DNA of 44,561 nucleotides from Cellulophaga sp. BC115SP (GTDB lineage: Bacteria > Bacteroidota > Bacteroidia > Cytophagales > Spirosomataceae). Position numbers and translations under genes: made by a program. A model generated the notes under the pieces. That model searched no databases and was not told the DNA's origin. It was given only the letters and a program-made list of their open reading frames with translations. Below, one piece after another: positions 18,460 to 27,258 of this stretch (the first letter of the stretch is position 1; each line of letters begins with the position of its first letter). Location of the stretch: contig NZ_JAAALB010000047.1 in assembly GCF_009905545.1 (NCBI RefSeq), positions 1 through 44,561 on the forward strand, in the 5' to 3' direction.

Positions 18460-19209
18460 ATGAAACACATTTTCCTAGCCTTTATTACACTTTTAGGCTT
18501 CGGAGGTTTTGCTCAGACAAATCCTTCTTTTTACGCTAAACAATTACAGTTTCCTCGTGTGCGAGAAGCTGTCAAACTCAAAGGAAAGGCTGTGGAGGAT
18601 TTATTAAAATCAAAAGGTATCAATACACAAAAGTATGATATGTTTATTCGTGCATTTAAAAAAGAGCGAATCCTTGAAGTTTGGGTTAAAAACCAAGAAA
18701 GTGCACAGTACACTTTAGCTAAAACCTATGATTTTTGTGCCACTACAGGCGTATTAGGACCTAAACGCCGTTCTGGTGACAGACAAATGCCAGAAGGTTT
18801 TTATACCGTAAATGCGTTCAATCCTCAAAGCGAATATATTTTATCCTTTCGGGTAGGTTATCCTAATGCTTCTGACTTGAAATTTGCTGACCCTGTAAAC
18901 CCAGGCGACAATATTTTCATTCATGGTTCTTGTTTGACCATTGGTTGTATTCCTGTCGGTGACGAGCTTATCAACGAACTATATTTGTTTGCGATTAAAG
19001 CAAAAAATAGCGGTAATGATATTCCTGTGCATATTTTTCCTACAAAATTGAGTGACGACAATTACAATGCTTTAAAACAAGAATTTAGTTCAAACAAAGA
19101 CTTAATCGAATTTTGGTCTTGGCTAAAACCAGGGTATCAGTACTTCGAAACTACTCATAAACTCCCTAAAGTGACTATTGCCTCAGATGGGAAATACGTA
19201 GTAAACTAA
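18460..19209 (+). CDS. Periplasmic L,D-transpeptidase, YafK-like
   Basis: The 249-residue exported protein (signal peptide 1-19, ending FGGFAQ) has the L,D-transpeptidase (YkuD-type) active site in the YafK variant: IHGSCLTIGC (154-163), with H155 and catalytic C163. MPEGFYTVNAFNP (110-122) is the strand before the active site. These enzymes form 3-3 crosslinks in peptidoglycan or attach or remove proteins from it. It is a single gene closed by a strong hairpin at 19238-19284. Confidence 0.87.
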   Translation: MKHIFLAFITLLGFGGFAQTNPSFYAKQLQFPRVREAVKLKGKAVEDLLKSKGINTQKYDMFIRAFKKERILEVWVKNQESAQYTLAKTYDFCATTGVLGPKRRSGDRQMPEGFYTVNAFNPQSEYILSFRVGYPNASDLKFADPVNPGDNIFIHGSCLTIGCIPVGDELINELYLFAIKAKNSGNDIPVHIFPTKLSDDNYNALKQEFSSNKDLIEFWSWLKPGYQYFETTHKLPKVTIASDGKYVVN

Positions 19210-19237
19210 ATTAAAAAGCCCAGAACTTAATATTTCC

Positions 19238-19284
19238 ATAAACAACAGGAGGCACGATAAAAGCTCGTGCCTCCTGTTGTTTAT
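19238..19284. terminator. Very stable terminator after the L,D-transpeptidase
   Basis: A perfect stem of about 20 bp (19238-19257 / 19265-19284) contains CAGGAGGCACGA / TCGTGCCTCCTG and has a 7-base loop. It lies 28 bases after the stop. It has no long T run, so it may act mainly as a 3'-end stabiliser or by its sheer stability. Confidence 0.8.
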
Positions 19285-19348
19285 AAGCGATATATCTCGT
19301 AATATTCGCAACTAATACCTTCATTCAAGCTCTGAATCAAATCATTTT

Positions 19349-20050
19349 ATGAAAAATATTATATCTATTGACGCTATCAAAAAATTTGGATTTGAATTTC
19401 TATCTATCTTCATTGGTGTTTTTGCAGCCTTTGCACTCGATAGTTGGAACGAAACACGGAAAGATAAGTATGTCGAAATCAAGATTTTATCGGAAATTAA
19501 TAATGGTTTAAAACAGGATATTCAGGATATGGAGCTCAATATGTTGGGACATAAAGAGGGAATAGAAGCTACTACCTTCTTTCAAAAAGCTATCCTATCA
19601 CTACCTATCAATCATGACTCGACCAATGTTTACTATTTTAGATTGTTTCGCGACTTCATTTCAACCCAAAACTCTTCTGGTTATCAAACACTTAAGTCGA
19701 AAGGATTAGAAATTATCGATAATGATTCTCTTAGGTTTCAAATACTTTCTCTCTATGAAAACGACTATAATTCTATTAGAAAATTAGAAGAGGAATATTC
19801 AGAATTACAATTTCATAAAAACTACTATGCTAAATTTAATGACTGTTTTGCTGAAAACTTGATTTTTGATACCAAAGGTGTAGTAAGAGGTATTAATAGC
19901 CCGATTGTTCTTACTACCAAACAAAAAAACATTCTACTTCTTGACCTTTACAGAATCAAAAGAAATAGAATGTTTGTCTTGAATTTTTACGAAGATATCA
20001 TTGTAAAAATCAAAGCTCTTCAACAAAGCATTGAGGAGGAATTACAATAA
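19349..20050 (+). CDS. Membrane-anchored protein of unknown function (DUF6090-like)
   Basis: The 233-residue protein has one N-terminal membrane helix (about 13-32: FEFLSIFIGVFAAFALDSWNE) followed by a charged, helical, probably coiled-coil cytoplasmic or periplasmic part. The helix followed by the SWNE motif is how Bacteroidota proteins of the DUF6090 type begin, and I assign it there tentatively. No enzyme motif is visible. It converges on the beta-barrel gene with only 13 bp between the stops and no clear terminator. Confidence 0.7.
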   Translation: MKNIISIDAIKKFGFEFLSIFIGVFAAFALDSWNETRKDKYVEIKILSEINNGLKQDIQDMELNMLGHKEGIEATTFFQKAILSLPINHDSTNVYYFRLFRDFISTQNSSGYQTLKSKGLEIIDNDSLRFQILSLYENDYNSIRKLEEEYSELQFHKNYYAKFNDCFAENLIFDTKGVVRGINSPIVLTTKQKNILLLDLYRIKRNRMFVLNFYEDIIVKIKALQQSIEEELQ

Positions 20051-20063
20051 AGTACTTTGCTTT

Positions 20064-20543
20064 TTAAAACGTATATCTGAAAGATAAAGCAAACTCATCG
20101 CCCCAAAATCCAGAATAGTTGATAATGTTCACTGTAGGTTTCCAGTCTAAACTTATCGCCAGAGGGATTGTTCGTACTTTACCTTCCAAACCCAGAATAC
20201 CATCTAAACCCAATACCGTACGTTTATCGCCAGTCAACCAGCTTGGTCTGTCGTCGCCCCATGTATAAACGTGGCCACCGCCACCAATAAACCAGTTGAA
20301 ATCTCTTGAATTGAAGGCTCTTCCATGAACTTCATACAAACCTGTTAGACCAAATCCACGATAGCGGAAAGTACCAATGGCTTCAAAGGCAGCATTTTTG
20401 TTTACAAATGTTTTGAAAGTGATACCATTGGCAGCTCCCAAACGCAAGCCCAAAGCTGACTTGTATAATTGTGCACTAGAGCGGTAACTGATTGTAGATA
20501 CTAAGGCAAATACGAGAGCTAATAATAAGAATTTAGTTTTCAT
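20064..20543 (-). CDS. Small outer-membrane beta-barrel-like protein
   Basis: The 159-residue protein has a signal peptide (1-24, ending YRSSAQ) and then alternating amphipathic strands rich in Gly and aromatic residues (LGLRLGAANGITFKTFV, AAFEAIGTFRYRGFGLTGLYEVH, WFIGGGGHVYTW). It ends in ALSFRYTF, where the terminal Phe is typical of outer-membrane barrels. Its size suggests an eight-stranded OmpA/OmpX-like barrel. Function and ligand are unknown. It is convergent with 19349-20050. Confidence 0.75.
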   Translation of the reverse strand: MKTKFLLLALVFALVSTISYRSSAQLYKSALGLRLGAANGITFKTFVNKNAAFEAIGTFRYRGFGLTGLYEVHGRAFNSRDFNWFIGGGGHVYTWGDDRPSWLTGDKRTVLGLDGILGLEGKVRTIPLAISLDWKPTVNIINYSGFWGDEFALSFRYTF

Positions 20544-20689
20544 AAAAGTAAGATGTTATAAGCAATAAAATTAAAAATGTACAAAAGCTAATCGAGTGGA
20601 ACTGTATCTAAGTAAGGACTTCAACAACTCCACTTCTATAAAGGATAAACAATAGATATTAGTATATAAAATTGAGTATTCGGACAAAA

Positions 20690-21679
20690 CTAACGTTTTA
20701 AAAGCTGTTGAAATTCTTTTTCTGAAACAGTCAAAAGCCCTACTTTAGGGAGTCTTTTAGTCATTTCTAACCAGTTAGTATCCTTTGCATAAATCTTTTT
20801 TAGCATCGCACTTGCTTTCAATGTTTGATGACTATTGGCCAGAGCTATAGCTGTCCAATATTGCATTTCTAAATTATTGGGAAACATTTTCATCGCTGCT
20901 CCGTACTCCTCCATCGCTTTTTTCATATCGTTTTTTTCCACTGCCAAATCTCCCTCATTCATGTGCTCATAAGCTCGTTGAACTTTCAACAATCGCGCTA
21001 ACTCGACAAGTGGTAAAGCGTGGTCATCGACCCGTAAATCCACTTTATGGTTGTCATCCCAAGGTTTTCCTGTGTCTGTTGCGTTTACCACTAATAATGC
21101 AGCAGATTGTTTTCCACGGATATCTCCTCCTACAGCTTGAGCGGCTTCCATTGCTTTTAAAACTCTTTCGGCAAGCGGTAAATTAGCACTTGATTCAAAA
21201 GCTTTTGCCATGGCAGCAGGTACTTTATCTGTAAGCATCATATTACTTTGTACTGAAAACTGAGTCCCCTTTACATGACCTGCATAATCCACACAATTTT
21301 TGCCAGTATGTACAGCCACATTTCCTTTTTGATCAACAATTCCAACCTGACGTACTTCCTTTCCTGCGTCATCAGATAGTAGTATATCCAGTGTTTCTTG
21401 AGCTGTTTTTCCAGACTTCAGCAACGATAATCCTCTAATGCCAAAAGATTTGTTTACAAAACTTTGAGTAGCAATAGCTCCAACGCCTGCCTCAGCCCAT
21501 GACACCGTTGTCCCAACACTAAACCAATGACTTTGAACACCAACCGCCATATCACCCGTTTGAGGGTCGCGTGCTACTATCGAAAATGTATGGGCGAATG
21601 CTTCATTCTGTTGTGTTTTTTGAGCTAGACTAGCCCAGCTCGTAAGGCAAAAGGTGATTAAGTAAAATAATTTTTTCAT
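20690..21679 (-). CDS. Exported DUF1028 protein with TPR tail
   Basis: The 329-residue protein has a signal peptide (1-19) and then a DUF1028 domain (about 28-235), recognised from HTFSIVARDPQTGDMAVGVQSHWFSVG and WAEAGVGAIATQSFVNKSFG. This is a putative Ntn-hydrolase-like fold of unproven activity. The C-terminal third (about 240-329) has helical TPR-type repeats (AMEEYGAAMKMFPNNLEMQYW). The domain pair occurs in other bacteria. Its promoter region also holds the kdsB terminator upstream, so it starts a separate transcript. Confidence 0.85.
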   Translation of the reverse strand: MKKLFYLITFCLTSWASLAQKTQQNEAFAHTFSIVARDPQTGDMAVGVQSHWFSVGTTVSWAEAGVGAIATQSFVNKSFGIRGLSLLKSGKTAQETLDILLSDDAGKEVRQVGIVDQKGNVAVHTGKNCVDYAGHVKGTQFSVQSNMMLTDKVPAAMAKAFESSANLPLAERVLKAMEAAQAVGGDIRGKQSAALLVVNATDTGKPWDDNHKVDLRVDDHALPLVELARLLKVQRAYEHMNEGDLAVEKNDMKKAMEEYGAAMKMFPNNLEMQYWTAIALANSHQTLKASAMLKKIYAKDTNWLEMTKRLPKVGLLTVSEKEFQQLLKR

Positions 21680-21771
21680 TGTTGTTTGTTATTTGAAGTT
21701 GATTTAGAATTTGTACTGCAAAAGAATGGTTAGAATATATCTCTTTGTATAAAAGGAGAACATTGGTGCAT

Positions 21772-21802
21772 AAAAAAGGTTATCAAAACATTATTGATAA
21801 CC
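21772..21802 (-). terminator. Terminator after kdsB
   Basis: Read on the minus strand, the stem GGTTATCAA (21794-21802 side) / TTGATAACC (21778-21786 side) has a 7-base loop and is followed by six T. It lies 9 bases after the kdsB stop. Confidence 0.85.
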
Positions 21803-21811
21803 TGAAGTATA

Positions 21812-22564
21812 CTATTTCTTAAGTCTTTCAACGGCCTCTTTTAAATCCGCAGGTACGTCGATTCCAAAGCTATCATACGGGGTAATAGCGACTTTGATTT
21901 TATATCCATGCGCTAGCCATCTCAATTGCTCTAAAGATTCGGCTTTTTCGAGAACAGCCATGGGAAGCGAGGTGATTTTATCTAAAATATCTTTTCTATA
22001 AGCATAGATACCAATATGTTTATAAAAATCATGAGCATTGAGCCATTCACTTTGCTCAATTCCACGCAAATGCGGAATAGTCTGACGTGAAAAATAGATA
22101 GCCTCATTCAACTCATTAAAAATCACCTTCGGAGTATTGATATTAAATAAGGTTATTTCATCTTCGATTTTTTTAATCAAGGTTGCTAATTCTGTGTTCC
22201 CATCTAAACAACCCGCCAAAATTTCAATTTGCTTTGGTTGAATAAAGGGTTCATCACCTTGTATATTAATCACATAATCAAACACTTCATTAAACTCTAG
22301 TTCTACTTTTTGTAAGGCTTCGAAACAGCGGTCTGTACCACTAGGATGCTCCGTTGAGGTCATGACTACAGCCCCACCAAACGCCTGAACGTGTTCAAAA
22401 ATACGTTCGTCATCGGTAGCTACAACCACTTTTGACAATACCTCTGCTGAACTTGCTTGCTCATAAACACGTTGAATCATTGATTTCCCTCCAATATCTA
22501 CCAAAGGTTTAGCAGGGAATCGAGTAGAAGCATATCGCGCAGGAATTATTCCAAGAATTTTCAT
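21812..22564 (-). CDS. kdsB: 3-deoxy-manno-octulosonate cytidylyltransferase
   Basis: This 250-residue enzyme activates Kdo as CMP-Kdo for lipopolysaccharide core synthesis. The start MKILGIIPARYASTRFPAKPLVDIGGKSMIQRVYEQ holds the nucleotide-binding loop. VVVATDDERI, SGTDRCFEAL and VINIQGDEPFI (metal-binding Asp) follow in the expected order, with YRKDIL and ESLEQLRWL near the end. I choose the ATG at 22562-22564. An upstream in-frame extension to 22657 adds 31 residues that do not fit the family. The gene ends in the terminator at 21772-21802. Confidence 0.95.
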   Translation of the reverse strand: MKILGIIPARYASTRFPAKPLVDIGGKSMIQRVYEQASSAEVLSKVVVATDDERIFEHVQAFGGAVVMTSTEHPSGTDRCFEALQKVELEFNEVFDYVINIQGDEPFIQPKQIEILAGCLDGNTELATLIKKIEDEITLFNINTPKVIFNELNEAIYFSRQTIPHLRGIEQSEWLNAHDFYKHIGIYAYRKDILDKITSLPMAVLEKAESLEQLRWLAHGYKIKVAITPYDSFGIDVPADLKEAVERLKK

Positions 22565-22971
22565 ATCATTAGTTTTCAATAAAATGAGCTTAATTTTACA
22601 TTTCTCTCCGTAATTAAACAAGAGTTTGACATATTTGTTGTTACTTAAAAGATACACCTCGAGATGGAAGTATTATTTTAAATAAGATTTATTCAAACTC
22701 GAAGGTACTATACGTTTTTGGCATCAGAATTGATTATTAATTGATATTTGAGATGGCCAAAAGCATTTTTCAATCAGGGCGTTAAATTTAAGGAAAGGGT
22801 ATTGATAAATAAAGTACTTTGTTAGTAAAGTCTTAATTTTGTATGAAGATGATAGTACAACAAATCTTGAGTATTTGTCAAAAAAGCAGAAAAACAAACT
22901 GTCTCTCCAAAAATTAGGAGTACATTATTCATACCTAAAACCTTTTTTCTTCGTTAATCAATTACTTGTTT
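22565..22971. promoter_or_regulatory. Divergent promoter region kdsB / DUF4905-like gene
   Basis: This 407-bp gap lies between divergent starts. TAATTTTG at 22834-22841 is an exact TAnnTTTG -7 box on the plus strand, giving a leader of about 125 bases before the GTG at 22972. No well-spaced -33 TTG accompanies it. A short frame at 22839-23027 overlaps this box and the next gene and is not supported. Nothing else is recognisable. Confidence 0.45.
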
Positions 22972-23631
22972 GTGAAAAAACTATTTGCGTTTACATTTCA
23001 AGAAAAAATCTGGAATATTCAACTTAGTGAGCACCATTTAGTTGCAGAGCTAAGAAATGAAACACTTCGAAAAGTGGAGCTCATCTGTATAGATTTAGTC
23101 AATGCAGCGCTCATCTGGAAGCAAGCTAGCCCTATCAATACATGGTGGCAAAGTCTTGGGAAACTTAATAATGACCTAGTGGAACTCATCGAGTTTTCGG
23201 AAGAAACTAAGCCACAAGTTACCCAAAAACATTATTTAAACATACAAACAGGCGAAATATCGGAGTACATACCTCAAATATCAGATAATTTTTCCAGCCA
23301 GTCTTATCGTCATTTGCAACCAATTCATTATACGGAGCAAAACGAATATTTTCCAGCGATTCATCGATTCCTTTACCGTTTATTAAATGTTGATATTCAA
23401 AAAGGAGTAGATTATTTAGAATATAAAGACAAGATTATTATTTCTTACTATCTTTACCAAGAAAACAAACTCTGGAATTACCTTCTAGTGGTGAACAATC
23501 GTAAAAAAGTATTGCTCAACGAATTACTTACTGAATCAGAGGGATTGGGTCTAGGCACCTTCACTGTTAAACCAGAAATTTTACTATATGTTAAGAACAA
23601 AAGCCAATTACACGGTTATGAGCTCAATTAA
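22972..23631 (+). CDS. Conserved Bacteroidota protein, DUF4905-like
   Basis: The protein has about 219 residues and starts at GTG 22972 (a TTG at 22966 is the alternative). It is soluble and rich in beta strands, with the pattern KIWNIQLSEHHLVAELRNETLRKVELICIDLVNAALIWKQ, where an IW and then an LIW follow at intervals as in beta-propeller-like blades. I recall similar wording in DUF4905 proteins from Cytophagales, but hold this loosely. It overlaps the following LysM gene by 14 bp, which indicates translational coupling. No active site is visible. Confidence 0.68.
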   Translation: MKKLFAFTFQEKIWNIQLSEHHLVAELRNETLRKVELICIDLVNAALIWKQASPINTWWQSLGKLNNDLVELIEFSEETKPQVTQKHYLNIQTGEISEYIPQISDNFSSQSYRHLQPIHYTEQNEYFPAIHRFLYRLLNVDIQKGVDYLEYKDKIIISYYLYQENKLWNYLLVVNNRKKVLLNELLTESEGLGLGTFTVKPEILLYVKNKSQLHGYELN

Positions 23632-24610
23632 AAAATCCATTAGTGAATTAACATTTACCTGCTTGGTTTTGACAGGTTCAGCCGTTGTTGCTGAAGCCAA
23701 AGAGGTAGTAAAAGATTCTTTGGGTTTGATTAGAGAAGGAGACAAAACTTTTGTTAAATATAAAGTGGATCCTAAGCAAACTTTGTTCTCAATCGTAAAG
23801 AGATTTGGTAGTAATGTGCCAGAATACAAGGCTGCAAACCCAGGGGCACCAGATGGTATTAAGGTAGGAGATATTCTGAAAATTCCATACAATAGAACTT
23901 TGCGTACTATGGGAAGCTCATCTACTGCATCGACACCTCCTGCACGTAAGCCTGATCCTGCACCACAGTATCCAACTACGCCACCTCAACAGCAAGTTCC
24001 TTCTAATACAAATGCTCCTAAAATGGTTACGCACCTTGTAGAACCAGGACAGGGTTTGTATGGAATTGCAGCAAAATATCATATTGCGGTAGCTGATATT
24101 CGTAAATGGAATAGTCTTTCTTCTGACAATTTGGAAGTGGGTCAAGTATTGATTATTGATCCCGCTGAAGCCAATAAAAGAAACAATACAGAAGCACGAA
24201 ATTTTATTCAAAAGGTAGATGTTCAGCCCAATTATCCAACAACCCCGGCTAACACTCAACCTACCTCTAGCACGCCAGTGAATACCTCAGAGCCAGAAGT
24301 AAAACTTTCTTCTGAAGTAAGTCGCTCTCAATCAGGATTTAAGAAAACCATAGAAACAGGCTTGGCTGAGCTTATAGATGTAGAAGATAAATCAGGAAAA
24401 TATCTAGCGTTACATCGTTCTGCTCCAGTGGGAACTTTAGTGAACGTCAAAAACGTTGCTAATGGACAAAGTATTTGGGTAAAAGTTATTGGTCGATTGC
24501 CAGACCTTGGTGCCGACAAAGTGGTGATTAAATTATCGCCTCGGGCTTTTGAAAAACTCAATCCCGTTGACAAACGAATCAAAGCAGAAATTAATTATAT
24601 GACTCCTTAA
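23618..24610 (+). CDS. Exported LysM protein with RlpA-like double-psi beta-barrel
   Basis: The 330-residue envelope protein has a signal segment (about 5-27, ending VVAEAK), LysM domain 1 (about 47-91, VDPKQTLFSIVKRFG...GDILKIP), a Pro/Thr-rich linker, LysM domain 2 (about 138-181), a second linker, and a C-terminal DPBB domain (about 245-327, with ASGL-like ETGLAELID, LALHRSAPVGTLVNVKN and VKVIGRLPD). LysM binds peptidoglycan. DPBB/RlpA domains are either lytic transglycosylases or inactive binding modules. I choose the ATG at 23618. An in-frame ATG at 23588 would add ten polar residues before the signal peptide. It overlaps the upstream gene by 14 bp. Confidence 0.88.
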   Translation: MSSIKKSISELTFTCLVLTGSAVVAEAKEVVKDSLGLIREGDKTFVKYKVDPKQTLFSIVKRFGSNVPEYKAANPGAPDGIKVGDILKIPYNRTLRTMGSSSTASTPPARKPDPAPQYPTTPPQQQVPSNTNAPKMVTHLVEPGQGLYGIAAKYHIAVADIRKWNSLSSDNLEVGQVLIIDPAEANKRNNTEARNFIQKVDVQPNYPTTPANTQPTSSTPVNTSEPEVKLSSEVSRSQSGFKKTIETGLAELIDVEDKSGKYLALHRSAPVGTLVNVKNVANGQSIWVKVIGRLPDLGADKVVIKLSPRAFEKLNPVDKRIKAEINYMTP

Positions 24611-24662
24611 TTCGAGCAAGGGATATTTACGGAAGTAACTATCCCTTGTTTGTTTTTATATT

Positions 24663-24833
24663 ATGCCAAGACAAAAAAGACCACTGACAACTGGAGGAAT
24701 CATTTTTAATATCCTCTACACATTAGCTTTTCCAGCTATTGCTACTTTTGCATTTTTATACACGGTATTGGTGTGGATTTTATCTATTCCATCTAAAATT
24801 ATTGCCTTTGTGGCATCAAAAATCAAAAAATAG
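24663..24833 (+). CDS. Small membrane protein, 56 residues
   Basis: This complete ATG-to-TAG frame encodes 56 residues. It begins MPRQKRPLTTGG (basic), continues with a hydrophobic stretch from about residue 13 to 50 broken by prolines (one or two membrane helices), and ends in ASKIKK. The basic-hydrophobic-basic layout, the plus-strand position 52 bp after the LysM gene and 28 bp before the TIGR02757 gene, and the absence of any competing gene make it a likely real gene too short for usual gene finders. Function is unknown. Confidence 0.62.
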   Translation: MPRQKRPLTTGGIIFNILYTLAFPAIATFAFLYTVLVWILSIPSKIIAFVASKIKK

Positions 24834-24861
24834 CAAGCCTTTTATTCCTATCGCCCTTATA

Positions 24862-25632
24862 ATGAACTCATTTGTGATAGAACTCTTGGAAGAAAAATTC
24901 CAAGAGTTTAACCAACCTAATTTTATACCCAACGACCCTATCTGTATTCCTCACTCTTTTAGTCAAAAACAAGATATTGAAATTATGGGATTTTGGGCCT
25001 CAATACTTGCTTGGGGACAACGTAAAACCATTATCAATAAATGTAATGAACTTATTACTTTGATGGATGGAGCACCACATCAATTTATTACCCAACATCA
25101 ATCTTCTGACCTAAAACGCTTCCTCAATTTTAAGCATCGAACCTTCAATGCTACCGATACCCTTTATTTTATCGAATGGTTTAAAGAATATTATGCAAAA
25201 TATGACTCCCTAGAGGATGCTTTTGCACGATTTTTGCGTAGTACTGATCATACAACAGAAAATGCACTGATTGGCTTTCATCAACTATTTTTTAGCTTGG
25301 AAGACTATCCTCAAAGAACCCAAAAGCATATTGCAACGCCATTGCGAAAATCTACTTGTAAGAGAATTAATATGTTTTTGAGATGGATGGTTCGCCAAGA
25401 TAACAAAGGTGTTGACTTTGGTATTTGGACTCGTATCAAACCTGCCCAACTGATTTGTCCTTGTGACGTTCATGTGGATCGTGTTGCACGAAAATTAGGC
25501 TTGATACAACGTCAAAAAACAGATTGGCTAACGGCATTAGAGCTTACCGAAAATTTAAGAACTCTTGACAAAAACGACCCTGTCAAGTACGACTTTGCTT
25601 TGTTTGGTCTCGGCGTGGAAAAAGAAATGTAG
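24862..25632 (+). CDS. TIGR02757 / DUF2400 family protein
   Basis: The 256-residue cytoplasmic protein matches the TIGR02757 family of Bacteroidota and some other phyla, which has no assigned function. Marks are DPICIPHSFSQKQDIEIMGFWASILAWGQRKTI (about 24-56), CKRINMFLRWMVRQD (about 166-180), PAQLICPCDVHVDRVARKLGL (about 192-212) and KYDFALFGLGV near the end. The pattern of a WASxLAWGxR helix and a CPxDxHxxRxAR segment recalls helix-hairpin-helix DNA glycosylase folds, which is only a suggestion. The ATG at 24862 fits the family. A longer frame from 24739 overlaps the 56-residue gene and is not supported. Confidence 0.85.
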   Translation: MNSFVIELLEEKFQEFNQPNFIPNDPICIPHSFSQKQDIEIMGFWASILAWGQRKTIINKCNELITLMDGAPHQFITQHQSSDLKRFLNFKHRTFNATDTLYFIEWFKEYYAKYDSLEDAFARFLRSTDHTTENALIGFHQLFFSLEDYPQRTQKHIATPLRKSTCKRINMFLRWMVRQDNKGVDFGIWTRIKPAQLICPCDVHVDRVARKLGLIQRQKTDWLTALELTENLRTLDKNDPVKYDFALFGLGVEKEM

Positions 25633-25953
25633 ATTTCCGCCACAAAATCTGCACTACTTTTATCTTTTCATTGACTTTTTAACAACATTCCTAGTCTAAA
25701 GTTGTACTAATTTCACAAATGCAACTTTTTCTAAACTAGGGCTGTACATTTTTATATTTCTATAGTGTATGCTATAGAAGCTTACTTCCTATTTTCAAGT
25801 AGTTTAACCATTAATTTTTATGACTGTAAATCCGAACTTATTAACTCCTCTGCTCCTCTATTTTGATACAACAGTAATGTATTCAGGCACATAGCGCCTA
25901 TCCGTATTGATTAAAATAGCTTAAACCACACTTGTAGCATCTAACTTTAATAC
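25633..25953. other. Intergenic region with two hairpins
   Basis: This 321-bp AT-rich gap holds two stem-loops. The first is an interrupted stem CCTAGT...AAAGTTG / CAACTTT...ACTAGG (25690-25740), 58 bases after TIGR02757, which could end its transcript. The second is a perfect 8-bp stem TTCTATAG / CTATAGAA with a 6-base loop (25758-25779). No gene or known RNA is recognised. The promoter of the FGE-fold gene should be here, but no consensus box is placed correctly. Confidence 0.45.
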
Positions 25954-27111
25954 ATGAAACTGATTACAGCGCTATTACTGTTTGGTTCGATGTATGCCAG
26001 TGCCCAAAGTATCCAACATGTTGATTATAAAATCGATAACGACCAAGTAGTTGTGGATTATGACCTTATGGATGGTGGTGCACAAAATATATCTCTCCAA
26101 TATAGTATCAATAACTCCATCTGGAAAAGTGTTCCATTGCATGCATGTAATGGCGACCTTGGAGTTGTAGAAACTGGTAAAGGCAAACGCATTGTTTGGT
26201 TACCACTTACACACCTAGAAAATCTTTCGGGTCAATTAAAAGTAAGAGTCTACGGCACCAATCTCCCTCAAAGTATCAATACCTCCATGCTATTAGTCAA
26301 AGGAGGGTTATTTCTCATGGGTAACCTTCAAGGGAAAGAAGATGAAAAACCTATTCGATATGTAAAAATCAATAACTTCTACATTAGCAAATTTGAGGTA
26401 ACCGTTAGCGATTTCCGTGCGTTTATCAATTCTACTGGCTATAAAACAGACGCTGAAAAAAAAGGCGGTAGCTATATTTTTAATGGAGAAAGATGGGAAT
26501 TAAAAAAAGGAGTCAACTGGAAATTTGACCCATCAGGAAGTCCAAGAACTGACATGGAAGACAACCACCCAGTGGTTCACGTTAGTTGGAACGATGCCCA
26601 AGCCTATTGTAATTGGTTGAAGAATTCTACAGGCAAAGCCTACCGACTACCCACCGAAGCTGAGTGGGAATATGCGGCAGGAAATGCCGATAAACATACC
26701 AAATTTAGCTGGGGTAATTACCAGCCTTTTAATATTCGGGTGAGTAACCTTGCTGACGAAAATACCGCCAGCGTTTTGAAATGGACTAAAAGTAGTGATA
26801 GAATTTTTTGGGGTTATCAAGACGGTTTTGTGTTTACAGCACCAGTTGGTTCATATACACCCAATGACCTAGGGATTCACGACCTAACAGGTAATGTCGC
26901 CGAGTGGTGTTCAGATTGGTATTTACCAAACTATTATAATCAGAACCAAAAAGACAATCCACTAGGACCGCCAAAAGGACATGCCAAAATAGTGAGAGGA
27001 GGTAGCTGGGAATCCTCCCCAAAAGAGACCCTGACCTCAAGTCGAAGCTATCAACAGCCTGAATTTAGGTCATGTTTTATTGGATTTCGCATCTGTTATT
27101 CGGACTACTAA
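25954..27111 (+). CDS. Exported formylglycine-generating-enzyme (SUMF1) fold protein
   Basis: The 385-residue protein has a signal peptide (1-17, ending YASAQ), an N-terminal beta-domain (20-105) and an FGE-sulfatase/SUMF1 domain (about 110-383). Fold marks are [12 protein letters not shown] (112-123), [51 protein letters not shown] (230-242), [18 protein letters not shown] (306-323) and [18 protein letters not shown] (348-365). The paired active-site cysteines of true FGE after GGSW are absent, so it is more likely a binding or other oxidoreductase variant of the fold. It is followed 147 bp later by the exported caspase-like gene. Confidence 0.85.
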   Translation: MKLITALLLFGSMYASAQSIQHVDYKIDNDQVVVDYDLMDGGAQNISLQYSINNSIWKSVPLHACNGDLGVVETGKGKRIVWLPLTHLENLSGQLKVRVYGTNLPQSINTSMLLVKGGLFLMGNLQGKEDEKPIRYVKINNFYISKFEVTVSDFRAFINSTGYKTDAEKKGGSYIFNGERWELKKGVNWKFDPSGSPRTDMEDNHPVVHVSWNDAQAYCNWLKNSTGKAYRLPTEAEWEYAAGNADKHTKFSWGNYQPFNIRVSNLADENTASVLKWTKSSDRIFWGYQDGFVFTAPVGSYTPNDLGIHDLTGNVAEWCSDWYLPNYYNQNQKDNPLGPPKGHAKIVRGGSWESSPKETLTSSRSYQQPEFRSCFIGFRICYSDY

Positions 27112-27258
27112 TAGGTAAATCAGCAAGTAAAACAAAGGCCTTAATAATCGTATTTATCTGACAATAAACATAATAGCCTTAAAGATATTGCTCCAACACT
27201 ATTACCTATTTCCTTGCTTTCAGTTTATTTTAGTATTATTCTAAATCATCCTTATCTC

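Noticed and set aside
22839-23027. 62-codon frame before the DUF4905-like gene
   Set aside because: It starts at a TTG inside the -7 box and overlaps the next gene out of frame.
24739-24861. N-terminal extension of the TIGR02757 protein
   Set aside because: It overlaps the 56-residue gene in another frame and does not match the family. ATG 24862 is preferred.
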